Origin: Candidatus Limosilactobacillus merdipullorum
Lineage (GTDB): Bacteria > Bacillota > Bacilli > Lactobacillales > Lactobacillaceae
DNA: 44,184 bases
Reading direction: 5' to 3'
NCBI GenBank assembly: GCA_019113965.1
Contig: DXGK01000031.1
Location: 1 to 44,184, forward strand
Positions 1-7,439 of the stretch are shown piece after piece. The first letter of the stretch is position 1, and every line of letters begins with the position of its first letter. The notes beneath the pieces were generated by a model. It searched no databases. It was not told where the DNA came from and saw nothing but the letters and a program-made list of their open reading frames with translations. The translations under genes and the position numbers were made by a program.

Positions 1-1781
1 CTACTGGTGATAATCAAGTGGTCACCCGCTTCCAGAACCGTGCTGCCGTGTGGCGTGATCCACTTACCGTCCCGGAAAATTCTTGAAACAGTAATCTTAT
101 TGATCATCGGTAACGCTTGCATTTCCATCCCTGCGTAACGACGATTTCTGAGTACAATTTCAAAAATCGTGTGTTGGTTATCGGTAATCATCTTCATGAC
201 GGTTGGCGACTCGATCAGCGACCGGAGCATACTCGACAACGCCGTGTACGGGTGGAACAATTCCACCCCGGACCTAGTTAGCTGGTCTAACTGAGCATAC
301 TCACCGCTGTTCTTTCGCCGCATAGCGATAACCCGGTTGACCCCATGTTTTTTCGCCGCCAACGCCAAGCCAAAGTTCTGCTGGTCATCAAGGAACGAAA
401 CGACGAGAATGTCACAATCAAAGTAGCCATTTTCTTCTAGCGATTGCTCGTTAAGCGGATCAATCAGTTTCAGGTCGACAACTTCTGAATTGTACGCCTC
501 AAAGTTGTCCTTTTTGTTCGTCACCATCTTGACCTGGTAAAGGCTGTTAGTCAGCTGCTGGGCAATTGGTACCGTCAGCACATTAGTCCCTAAAATAACC
601 ACCCGCTGCTTAATCAAGTCCTCTGGTGCCGGTTTATACAGCTTGTTAAAGCCGATTGGTCCGCAAACACAGGCAATCAAAGCGGCCAAGATGAAAGCAT
701 CAGACTGCATGCTGGTAATGGACTTTAAATTACGCGCTACTTCCAGGGTTGGCAGGACGAGCGTGATGGTGGTAGCACAAAGGAAGGCACCAGCCAACCC
801 GTTGCGCCGTCCATAATGCTTGGTAAAGACAAAGGCCGGAACTGCTTTGGCAACAAAGAAACCCACTACCAATGCCGGAATCAGGGCCAGCGCCCGTGGA
901 TTGGCAAACAGCTCCCGGAGGTTTAACTTGGCCCCCGTCGTAATAAAGAAGATCGGAATAAAGAAACCATAACCGATCGAAGTCAGCTTATCCTCGGTCG
1001 CATCAGACGGGTGCAAAAGCTTCATTACCATCCCCGCTAAGAAAGCACCCAGGATGTTTTCCGCACCGACCGTCACGGCAATCGTCACCAGGGTAAAGAT
1101 CAGGAAAAAGGCCAAGCGGACGTCCAACTGCGTAGTTGACTTTGTAATGTCATTAAACCATTGGTAGGGCTGCTGGAACCGCCGCAAGAGGATGATGGCC
1201 GCCAAAAACAGGAGGACAATCAGCCAGAGGCGCCCGGCGTTGCCGCCATTAAGCGAAGCATAAACGGTCAAAGAAATCATCGGGATGACCTCCCCGAAAA
1301 CAGCCGTCAGCAAGAGTGTTTGCCCCACCGGTCGGCTGAGAATTTCCTTTTCCTTCAGCGTGGCGATCACAACTCCCAGCGCCACTGATGAAAAGATAAT
1401 CAGCGACAGCAAGACCCCGTTAAAGAGACCGGTGAATTTCAGCACCAAGCCGACTGCCAACGACATCACCAGGACGCTGGCAAAGGCCATCATTGAGATG
1501 GCAACCGGCGAATTACCATCGCGTTTTTGTCCGGGTTGCTTCTTAAAGAGGTCAAAATTGATTTCCATCCCGGAAAGGAAAATCAGGAGAATCACCCCCA
1601 GGTTGGAGAGAAAAGTCAGATCGTAGTTCATCACGATCAGGTTAAAGCCACTCTGCCCAATCACAATGCCGATCAGGATTTCAGCGACCGCCGTTGGCAA
1701 TGTTGAAACCTCGAAACGAGCCATAATCAAGGGAACCACTAAAGCGGCTAGCATCACAATGAAAATTGAAAGCTGTTCCAT
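1..1781 (-). CDS. Kef-type cation:proton antiporter with TrkA-N/RCK_C regulatory part (3' end cut by window)
   Basis: This is a membrane antiporter of the CPA2 family, expected to exchange K+ or Na+ for H+ across the cytoplasmic membrane. About 380 N-terminal residues form many hydrophobic helices, including a segment LSNLGVILLIFLSGMEI typical of the family. They are followed by a Rossmann-like TrkA-N segment (RVVILGTN, then a strand ending in CDILVVSF) and an RCK_C-like end reading GDHLIITS. The ATG at 1781 has an AGGA ribosome site about 9 bases upstream. The reading frame is open to the left edge after 593 codons, so only a short C-terminal piece is probably missing. It is divergent from pepD across a short region with tandem 19-bp repeats. 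Transported ion is not determinable from sequence. Confidence 0.85.
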   Translation of the reverse strand, partial: MEQLSIFIVMLAALVVPLIMARFEVSTLPTAVAEILIGIVIGQSGFNLIVMNYDLTFLSNLGVILLIFLSGMEINFDLFKKQPGQKRDGNSPVAISMMAFASVLVMSLAVGLVLKFTGLFNGVLLSLIIFSSVALGVVIATLKEKEILSRPVGQTLLLTAVFGEVIPMISLTVYASLNGGNAGRLWLIVLLFLAAIILLRRFQQPYQWFNDITKSTTQLDVRLAFFLIFTLVTIAVTVGAENILGAFLAGMVMKLLHPSDATEDKLTSIGYGFFIPIFFITTGAKLNLRELFANPRALALIPALVVGFFVAKAVPAFVFTKHYGRRNGLAGAFLCATTITLVLPTLEVARNLKSITSMQSDAFILAALIACVCGPIGFNKLYKPAPEDLIKQRVVILGTNVLTVPIAQQLTNSLYQVKMVTNKKDNFEAYNSEVVDLKLIDPLNEQSLEENGYFDCDILVVSFLDDQQNFGLALAAKKHGVNRVIAMRRKNSGEYAQLDQLTRSGVELFHPYTALSSMLRSLIESPTVMKMITDNQHTIFEIVLRNRRYAGMEMQALPMINKITVSRIFRDGKWITPHGSTVLEAGDHLIITS

Positions 1782-1802
1782 TCTTAATCATTCCTAAAAA
1801 AG

Positions 1803-1840
1803 TGTGTAATTTCGTACCTAATGTGTAATTTCGTACCTAA
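1803..1840. repeat. Two perfect tandem 19-bp repeats in the antiporter/pepD divergent intergenic region
   Basis: The unit TGTGTAATTTCGTACCTAA occurs at 1803-1821 and again, directly abutting, at 1822-1840. It lies 22 to 59 bases upstream of the antiporter start and before the pepD start. A perfect direct duplication in a divergent control region suggests paired binding sites for a regulator, but a chance slippage duplication is equally compatible. Confidence 0.7.
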
Positions 1841-1856
1841 AAGGGTAAAATATAGT

Positions 1857-1872
1857 TGTCAAACGTTTGTCA
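1857..1872. promoter_or_regulatory. Imperfect 16-bp palindrome upstream of pepD
   Basis: The sequence TGTCAAACGTTTGTCA has a perfect AAACGTTT core and matching TG/CA ends, with two mismatched pairs between them. It ends 9 bases before the AGGAGG of pepD. It resembles an operator in form but is two bases too long for a standard catabolite-responsive element, so the binding protein is unknown. Confidence 0.35.
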
Positions 1873-1897
1873 TAATCATGAGGAGGCAAATAATAAA

Positions 1898-3310
1898 ATG
1901 TCAATGAAATTATCATCCTGCACCAGTATTTTAGTCGGTAAACAGGCATCTGTCGATGGGACAATTATGATCGGCCGTAACGAAGACTCAAAGGCCGCTT
2001 GGCCGAAGCGGGTTGTTATTCACCCACACGGTGACCTGGATACTCGTTTTGAGTCCAAGGACACCGGTCTCAAGCTGACCCTGCCAAAGGGCAGTTTCAA
2101 ATACAGCGCCACTCCAGAATGGACAAACAAGTATGGATTATTTGAAGAAGATGGGATTAACGAGTACAACGTTGCCATGAGTGCCACTGAAAGTGCTTAC
2201 TGTAACGACCGCGTCCTGGGTTGTGACCCGCTCGTCAAGGGCGGTTTAAACGAAGAAGCGATGGTGACGGTTGTTTTGCCATTTGTCAAAACTGCCCGTG
2301 AAGGGGTCCAACGTCTTGGTGACCTCATCGCTGAACACGGGACTGGTGAAACCAACGGCATTCTCTTCGCCGATGACAATGAAGCCTGGTATTTCGAATC
2401 CGGTGCCGGTCACTACTGGGTCGCTCAGCGGATCCCGGACGATTCTTACGCGGTCGTGGCCAACCAGCTGGCCATCCAGGAAGTGGACTTCGACGACCCG
2501 GATAACTTCATGTTCCATCCGCAATTGAAGCAATTCGTTGAAGAAAACCACTTGAATCCGCACCCGGAAACCTTCAACTTCCGCCAGATCTTCGGGACTG
2601 CTACCCGGTCCGATGCCATCTATAGCACCCCGCGGGTTTGGTCAGGCCACCAGCAATTCAGTCCGGTGGCCGCTAAGGATGAATTCCCTGAGTCACAGGA
2701 CTTGCCTTTCATCATGAAGCCAGAAAAGAAAATTTCGATTTTCGATGCTCAGCACTACCTTGCCTCTCACTTCCAGGGAACCCCTTACGACCCAATTGGC
2801 ACTGGCAATGACCATGATAAGCATCTTTACCGGCCAATCAGCCTCGCCAAGACCCAGGAGTCGCATATTATGCAGATGAACCGCCCAGGAGCTGACATTC
2901 AATGGATCGCCATGGGAGTGGCTGCTGAAAGTGTCTACGTCCCGTTCTTTGCGGGAATCAACGACGTTCCGGCCCCGTACAAGCGCGGCAAGCTGCCAGC
3001 ACAGCTGAACTCCGCTTACTGGATTTTCAAGCATGCCGGCATTCTGGCAGATGCCAACCTGCATGACTTGCTACCGCAGGTTGAAGACGTTCAGCACCAG
3101 CTAAACCAGGAGAGCGTGCGGATGATTAAGGAAACTGATCAAGAATTGCAAAAGATCACTGATAAGGATGAACGGAACAAGTACCTGACCATCCAGAGTG
3201 AAAACATCGCAACGGACGCATTAGATGCATACCGTCACCTATCCCTGCGCCTCATTACCCAGCTGACGGACCAGTGTCAGTTGAACTTCCACACCGATGA
3301 AAACCTGTAA
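1898..3310 (+). CDS. pepD: Dipeptidase, peptidase family C69 (PepD type)
   Basis: An Ntn-hydrolase dipeptidase of the C69 family, common in lactobacilli, that cleaves a broad range of dipeptides in the cytoplasm. The N-terminus reads SSCTSILVGKQASVDGT followed by IGRNEDS, which is the family signature; Cys8 is the likely N-terminal nucleophile. The ORF can be extended to a TTG at 1856, but the ATG at 1898 has AGGAGG at 1881-1886 with 11-base spacing and gives 470 residues, the usual family length. It stands alone, divergent from the antiporter and followed by a strong terminator. It would support use of peptides as an amino acid source. Confidence 0.93.
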   Translation: MSMKLSSCTSILVGKQASVDGTIMIGRNEDSKAAWPKRVVIHPHGDLDTRFESKDTGLKLTLPKGSFKYSATPEWTNKYGLFEEDGINEYNVAMSATESAYCNDRVLGCDPLVKGGLNEEAMVTVVLPFVKTAREGVQRLGDLIAEHGTGETNGILFADDNEAWYFESGAGHYWVAQRIPDDSYAVVANQLAIQEVDFDDPDNFMFHPQLKQFVEENHLNPHPETFNFRQIFGTATRSDAIYSTPRVWSGHQQFSPVAAKDEFPESQDLPFIMKPEKKISIFDAQHYLASHFQGTPYDPIGTGNDHDKHLYRPISLAKTQESHIMQMNRPGADIQWIAMGVAAESVYVPFFAGINDVPAPYKRGKLPAQLNSAYWIFKHAGILADANLHDLLPQVEDVQHQLNQESVRMIKETDQELQKITDKDERNKYLTIQSENIATDALDAYRHLSLRLITQLTDQCQLNFHTDENL

Positions 3311-3333
3311 TCAAGTAACTATCGACAAAACTT

Positions 3334-3365
3334 ACACCCGGCCGTCAATGGCCGGGTGTTTTTTT
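3334..3365 (+). terminator. Rho-independent terminator after pepD, shared with the convergent operon
   Basis: A perfect 10-bp stem (3334-3343 with 3350-3359), loop of six, then a run of seven T on the plus strand. On the minus strand the trailing T-run is weaker, but the hairpin directly follows the stop of the DUF915 gene, so it probably serves both directions. Confidence 0.88.
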
Positions 3366-4275
3366 ATGGGATCTCTGTTCGCTGCTTCTTTGCATTATTA
3401 CCGACTTTCTTGGCAGGCTGTGGTGAGCTATCCAGCAGTTCTTCATTAATAGCCTGAACAACCTGTTTATTTTGCGGCAGCGAGGAGTGTTGCGCATCCT
3501 TCCCCGTTAACGTCAGCATCGTAAAACTCTTCACCTGTTTTTGGAAGATGTACTTCCCTGCTTCGACACTTTGTTCCGGGACCAGCCCATCACTGTCATA
3601 GGTTTCCGTCCCCATCAGTGAATAAACAACTAAGTTAGCGGGTAGGCGTTTGCGGTACTTCAAAAAGTCGCTGAACATCTGCGTCCGGTTGTTAACATTG
3701 CGTTCGGAGAAGTTATACGGCGACCCCAACGTCATCAGCTTTTTCATCGTAATTTCATCAGAATACTGATAATAGTAGTGTTCCAGCCAGTAAGTCCAGA
3801 TTAAGCCACCATTGGAGTGGCCAAAAGCCTTGAAGTTGTTGAAACTGTATTCATCGCTTAACTGTTCAAAGGCGGCATTAAGCATCTTAGCCTGCTTTTT
3901 AATATTACTGTAACCATCGTGGTTGTTCTCAAAGGCAATCACGATGATCGGATCGTTGTCGTTTTTGGCAATTGAACCGCTGTAACCAATCCGCCCGCTG
4001 TTGTAAACCTTCATCTTCATATAACTATGGCGACGTGGTGCACTATTATTAAGCTTTTTCACCAGTCGGTCAAAACGGTTCTGACCCGCAGATGACCCAG
4101 GCACCATAATCAACGGCGAGCGAACCGAGTTGTGCCGGCGGGCCAGCTGCCGATTTGCATCCCGCATCCAGAAAAAAGTGGGAATGGCCATGAGTACTGT
4201 GATGACCACCATTAGGAAAATCACCCTCAATAACTTCCGCCTGCCAGCTGGGGATATTTGATATAGTCGCTTCAT
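3364..4275 (-). CDS. DUF915-type alpha/beta hydrolase, membrane-anchored
   Basis: An alpha/beta-hydrolase of the DUF915 group, often called cell surface hydrolase in lactobacilli; the physiological substrate is not known. A basic N-terminus followed by one hydrophobic segment (about residues 17-36) suggests an uncleaved anchor with the catalytic domain outside. The nucleophile elbow is GHSNG (AFGHSNGGLIW) and a late His (DAQHSSLP) can complete the triad. The length of 303 residues is normal. It starts only 4 bases after the EIIC-like gene, as the last gene of a four-gene minus-strand operon. The C-terminal basic, lysine-rich tail is probably disordered. Confidence 0.85.
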   Translation of the reverse strand: MKRLYQISPAGRRKLLRVIFLMVVITVLMAIPTFFWMRDANRQLARRHNSVRSPLIMVPGSSAGQNRFDRLVKKLNNSAPRRHSYMKMKVYNSGRIGYSGSIAKNDNDPIIVIAFENNHDGYSNIKKQAKMLNAAFEQLSDEYSFNNFKAFGHSNGGLIWTYWLEHYYYQYSDEITMKKLMTLGSPYNFSERNVNNRTQMFSDFLKYRKRLPANLVVYSLMGTETYDSDGLVPEQSVEAGKYIFQKQVKSFTMLTLTGKDAQHSSLPQNKQVVQAINEELLDSSPQPAKKVGNNAKKQRTEIP

Positions 4276-4279
4276 TTAC

Positions 4280-5584
4280 TCATCCCTCCTGCTGGTCAAT
4301 TTGCTGAATGCGTTTTTCGACCGCGACCGCCAGCCGAACAAACGGTAGGTACAATTCCACGTCAACCACCAGCAACAGCAGCGAAAAAATGAGCGCTGCC
4401 CAATTGCCACCGGTCCCCATAAAACTCATCAATAAGCCTGGTGTTCCGGTAAGGATTGGAAAGGCAATCGGCGGAACCAATTTGATTGAGATGGCCAGCA
4501 TCGCCAAAAAGAGGTTAATCACCGGAATGATGAGCATTGGCAGGAGATACAGCGGATTGAGGATAATCGGAACCCCAAACATGGCCACCTGGTCGACGTT
4601 GAAGAATAGTGGTGTTAATGACCAGCCCACCAGGCGGTGAGTAGCCCTGTTGTGATCAACAACCAGCAAGGCAATCACCAGTGCCAAAATGATGCCATCA
4701 CCGCCAAACCGGCAGTAAACGTTATAAAGCGCCGATGACAGGTACGGATAAGGAACATGCCAATGGTTACCATGGGAAAGAACATGGGCGAGGTTCGCCG
4801 CCATTTGGGTCGACTCGTTTTGCCAGTTAAGACCAAAAAAGCCGTGGAGACCGATCCAGCCAAGAAAAGTTGACAGCAACGACAGCAGCAACTTCATCGC
4901 TAACCCAGTAGTGCCCTGCAGTTGGCTCTGCAAGTTCGTGTTGACGCTGCTGAACAGGCTATAGGCAGAAGCAATGTTGAGCAAGACATCGACTACTAGT
5001 CCCAACAGCAACGAAATCATCATCGGTTTCATAATTAGGTATGAGCGATGGCGGACGGCAATCACGTGGTCAACCGTGGCTTCCCTTGAGGGCTGGCGAC
5101 TGAACCAATGGAAAAGTTGGCCCACTAGGAAACCAACGAGGAGGTTGATGATTAAAAACTTGTAGCCAAAAAGGCGCCAATCAAAACTGCCGATAATACT
5201 TTGCTGGTCAAAACGATAAGCAATCAGCCCAATCGTTATCAAACCCGTCAAACCCGCCGCCTGGTCATCGCGATGATAATGCAGCGCCGTGTATTTGGCT
5301 GCCCCGTAACAGGCGAGGATCCCCACTAGTCCCATCGTTACCGCAATGACTGCTGCCAGGCAATCCTGCAGCAGCGAAATGGCTGTTGGACTGCACCAGT
5401 GGTCCAGCACCAACAGATTGAATAAAAAGCCATCGGTATTAATGAGGGCCGCGGTCAACACCCTAGCCAGCGAACCGATTAATGCCAGCGGGAACAGCAA
5501 AACCAGCGTCCGGTAAACTACCCGGATAAAGACGTTGTGGCGGTATTTAACGGTTAGTTTGACAATCCAATCAATCATATCCAT
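4280..5584 (-). CDS. PTS EIIC-like membrane protein (lactose/cellobiose family), degenerate sugar-binding motif
   Basis: A polytopic membrane protein of 434 residues related to EIIC of the lactose/cellobiose PTS family. Family marks are the IGLHG turn with His247, FGGDG near 293-297, FGVPIILNP near 336-344 and a late TGTPGLL segment. The region that normally reads NEP before the FG-P motif is here NVDQV (329-333), so the conserved Glu is missing. No EIIA or EIIB gene is nearby. It overlaps the phosphoesterase gene by 14 bases and is followed after 4 bases by the DUF915 gene. It may transport without phosphorylation, use distant PTS partners, or have another role; function is uncertain. Confidence 0.78.
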   Translation of the reverse strand: MDMIDWIVKLTVKYRHNVFIRVVYRTLVLLFPLALIGSLARVLTAALINTDGFLFNLLVLDHWCSPTAISLLQDCLAAVIAVTMGLVGILACYGAAKYTALHYHRDDQAAGLTGLITIGLIAYRFDQQSIIGSFDWRLFGYKFLIINLLVGFLVGQLFHWFSRQPSREATVDHVIAVRHRSYLIMKPMMISLLLGLVVDVLLNIASAYSLFSSVNTNLQSQLQGTTGLAMKLLLSLLSTFLGWIGLHGFFGLNWQNESTQMAANLAHVLSHGNHWHVPYPYLSSALYNVYCRFGGDGIILALVIALLVVDHNRATHRLVGWSLTPLFFNVDQVAMFGVPIILNPLYLLPMLIIPVINLFLAMLAISIKLVPPIAFPILTGTPGLLMSFMGTGGNWAALIFSLLLLVVDVELYLPFVRLAVAVEKRIQQIDQQEG

Positions 5585-6425
5585 TCTCCCCTAAGTCATG
5601 CTGGAAGCGGCGGTATTCATCAGCATAGCCGTATAGCCGGTTATAATGGTCCAATAGTTTTTGATCATGGGTGTAGACCAGTCCCGTTTTCAGCTGTTTT
5701 TCGTAGAGTTCAAGGTACGGGACGTGGGCTTGTTCGGCCGCCACCAGCTCTAAGTCGCGCTGGTATGGGACATGGCGAAAATGAATGTCACTGATGCCCA
5801 TTGAATCGACAGTCAAAATCAAGTACCGTGCCCGCATGTCATCCTGAATTCGCTGCCAGCCATTAAACGGTTCACCCACCGAACCAGGATTAAACACTAA
5901 CCGTTCATCGGTCGCATAGCGCATTAATTCATGGTGGACGTGCGCATAAATAACAACATCTTCATTACCAGGGAAAGCATGATCAAAGTTCGCTGAATCG
6001 TTGGTGGGAAATAGGTGCTGTCCCATATTCAAGTCCGGCAGGTTATGCGCCAGGGAGAAACGATACTTGCCAGCAGTCATCGTCCGGTGGAGCGGCCACT
6101 TAGCCATCTTGTTAAAGACAGTGCTCGGGAGCTGAGTCGATAGCCACTGGGCTAAGCGAGCAAAGTAAACGTGCGACGGTTTATCCAAATCCATCTGCCC
6201 CGCTGCACCGCGAACTGCCAGGTCGTCCCAGTTTCCCCGGACAATGTACTCGGGTGCGATTTTTTGCATTAGTTGCCAAACGTTCGCTGCTCCGGGGCCC
6301 GGCAGGAAGAGGTCGCCCATAAACCAGTAATGATCAACGTGTTGCTTCAAACTGTCCTGATACATCGCTGCCAGGGCCGTATAGCTACCGTGCACGTCAG
6401 CAAAAACGGCGATTCTTTCGCTCAT
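5571..6425 (-). CDS. Calcineurin-like metallophosphoesterase (YfcE-type)
   Basis: A two-metal phosphoesterase of 284 residues. The metal ligands can be read in order: D10-x-H12 (FADVHGS), G37-D38, G64-N65 followed by D67-D68, H127 (SLAHN), and H162-x-H164 (YAHVHHE), then NPGSVG at 179-184. The final motif is AHVH instead of the common GHTH. No signal peptide is seen, so it should be cytoplasmic. The start has AGGAGAG just upstream. It is the second gene of an operon, 27 bases after the dehydrogenase gene and overlapping the EIIC-like gene by 14 bases, which implies translational coupling. Substrate is unknown; a phosphorylated sugar or nucleotide would fit the context. Confidence 0.88.
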   Translation of the reverse strand: MSERIAVFADVHGSYTALAAMYQDSLKQHVDHYWFMGDLFLPGPGAANVWQLMQKIAPEYIVRGNWDDLAVRGAAGQMDLDKPSHVYFARLAQWLSTQLPSTVFNKMAKWPLHRTMTAGKYRFSLAHNLPDLNMGQHLFPTNDSANFDHAFPGNEDVVIYAHVHHELMRYATDERLVFNPGSVGEPFNGWQRIQDDMRARYLILTVDSMGISDIHFRHVPYQRDLELVAAEQAHVPYLELYEKQLKTGLVYTHDQKLLDHYNRLYGYADEYRRFQHDLGENGYD

Positions 6426-6452
6426 CCAATCTCTCCTTCCTCACCGAACGGG

Positions 6453-7319
6453 TTATTCTTGCCACCACAACTTTACCAGAGCCTGGGTACCGTCATCCCC
6501 CAGGCCCTTGTCATCAACTAGCGTTTGGTAGAGTTGCTTGGCCTGCTTAGTCGCCGGCAAATCCAACCCCATCTTATCGGCTTCCTGGAGGGCAATTCGC
6601 AGGTCCTTTAAAAAGTGTTTAGCGAAAAATCCTGGGGTATAGTCGCCCTTTAAAATGCGCGGACCATAGTTGGTCAAGCTCCAGTTAGCGGCGGCACCAC
6701 CGCCAACGGTTGCCAGTGTCTCCTGCAGGTCCAGTCCCGCTTTTTTGGCGTAAACGATCATTTCAGTCAGGCCGGTCATCGTCCCGGCAATCATAATCTG
6801 GTTGGCCATTTTAGCGTGCTGACCGCTTCCGGCCGGGCCAAAGTAGTGAACTTCCTTGCCAAACTGTCGGAAGAGGTCGCGGTGGTCTTCAAAAACCTGC
6901 CGGTCCCCGCCAACCATCACCGTCAGCGTTCCTTGACGGGCGCCAACATCTCCACCGGACACCGGCGCATCAAGCATCAAGGCGCCCTTCTTAGCCGCCG
7001 TAGCCGTTAACTGCCGTGCCAATGACGGTTGGCTGGTGGTCAGGTCAATTAGCAACTGACCAGCATGAACAACGCTCATCACCCCGTTGTCGCCATAGTA
7101 CACCTCCCGGACATCCTTGGGAAAGCCAACCATTGACATAATAATGTCATTATGGCTGGTCAATTCCGCCGGGTTGGCTGCCCACTGTGCCCCCTTGTCC
7201 AAGACGGTTGCTGCGTGCGCCTTGGTCCGGTTAAAAACTGTGACCTGGTTGCCGGCCTTCAGCAAGTTACTGATAATCCCGGTTCCCATAACGCCTGTCC
7301 CGATAAAACCAATCTTCAT
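6453..7319 (-). CDS. NAD(P)-dependent beta-hydroxyacid dehydrogenase (3-hydroxyisobutyrate dehydrogenase family)
   Basis: An oxidoreductase of the beta-hydroxyacid dehydrogenase family, which includes 3-hydroxyisobutyrate and tartronate semialdehyde enzymes. It shows the N-terminal GTGVMG dinucleotide loop (residues 7-12), DAPVSGG at 117-123 for substrate binding, and the catalytic Lys170 in GSGQHAKMANQ with Asn174. The frame opens earlier, but the ATG at 7319 is preceded by AAAGGAG and places the glycine loop where the family has it, giving 288 residues. It is the first gene of the four-gene operon. Its substrate cannot be assigned; similar lactobacillus proteins are usually left as generic dehydrogenases. 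Confidence 0.9.
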   Translation of the reverse strand: MKIGFIGTGVMGTGIISNLLKAGNQVTVFNRTKAHAATVLDKGAQWAANPAELTSHNDIIMSMVGFPKDVREVYYGDNGVMSVVHAGQLLIDLTTSQPSLARQLTATAAKKGALMLDAPVSGGDVGARQGTLTVMVGGDRQVFEDHRDLFRQFGKEVHYFGPAGSGQHAKMANQIMIAGTMTGLTEMIVYAKKAGLDLQETLATVGGGAAANWSLTNYGPRILKGDYTPGFFAKHFLKDLRIALQEADKMGLDLPATKQAKQLYQTLVDDKGLGDDGTQALVKLWWQE

Positions 7320-7347
7320 TATGACCACTCCTTTACAAACTGACTTA

Positions 7348-7356
7348 ATCATATCA
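7348..7356 (-). promoter_or_regulatory. Extended -10 promoter candidate for the dehydrogenase operon
   Basis: On the minus strand TGATATGAT contains an extended -10 (TG, one base, TATGAT at 7353-7348), about 30 bases before the start at 7319. No convincing -35 is visible, as is acceptable for an extended -10. Confidence 0.5.
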
Positions 7357-7390
7357 CCAACGTGAAACGAACGGGAAGCACCACTCGCAA

Positions 7391-7425
7391 AAATAAAAAC
7401 CTTGGAGGTTTAATCCTCCAAGGTT
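7391..7425 (-). terminator. Terminator after the YjeM-type permease gene
   Basis: On the minus strand, a perfect 11-bp stem (7415-7425 with 7398-7408), six-base loop and a T-rich tail TTTATTTTT. It separates the permease from the dehydrogenase operon. Confidence 0.88.
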
Positions 7426-7439
7426 ATTGAGACAATTAA

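Noticed and set aside
1161-1626. Plus-strand frames opposite the antiporter
   Set aside because: Shadows of the long minus-strand antiporter frame, which has clear membrane and nucleotide-binding features.
1857-1872. Catabolite-responsive element before pepD
   Set aside because: The spacing of the palindrome is two bases longer than the cre consensus; kept only as an unassigned palindrome.
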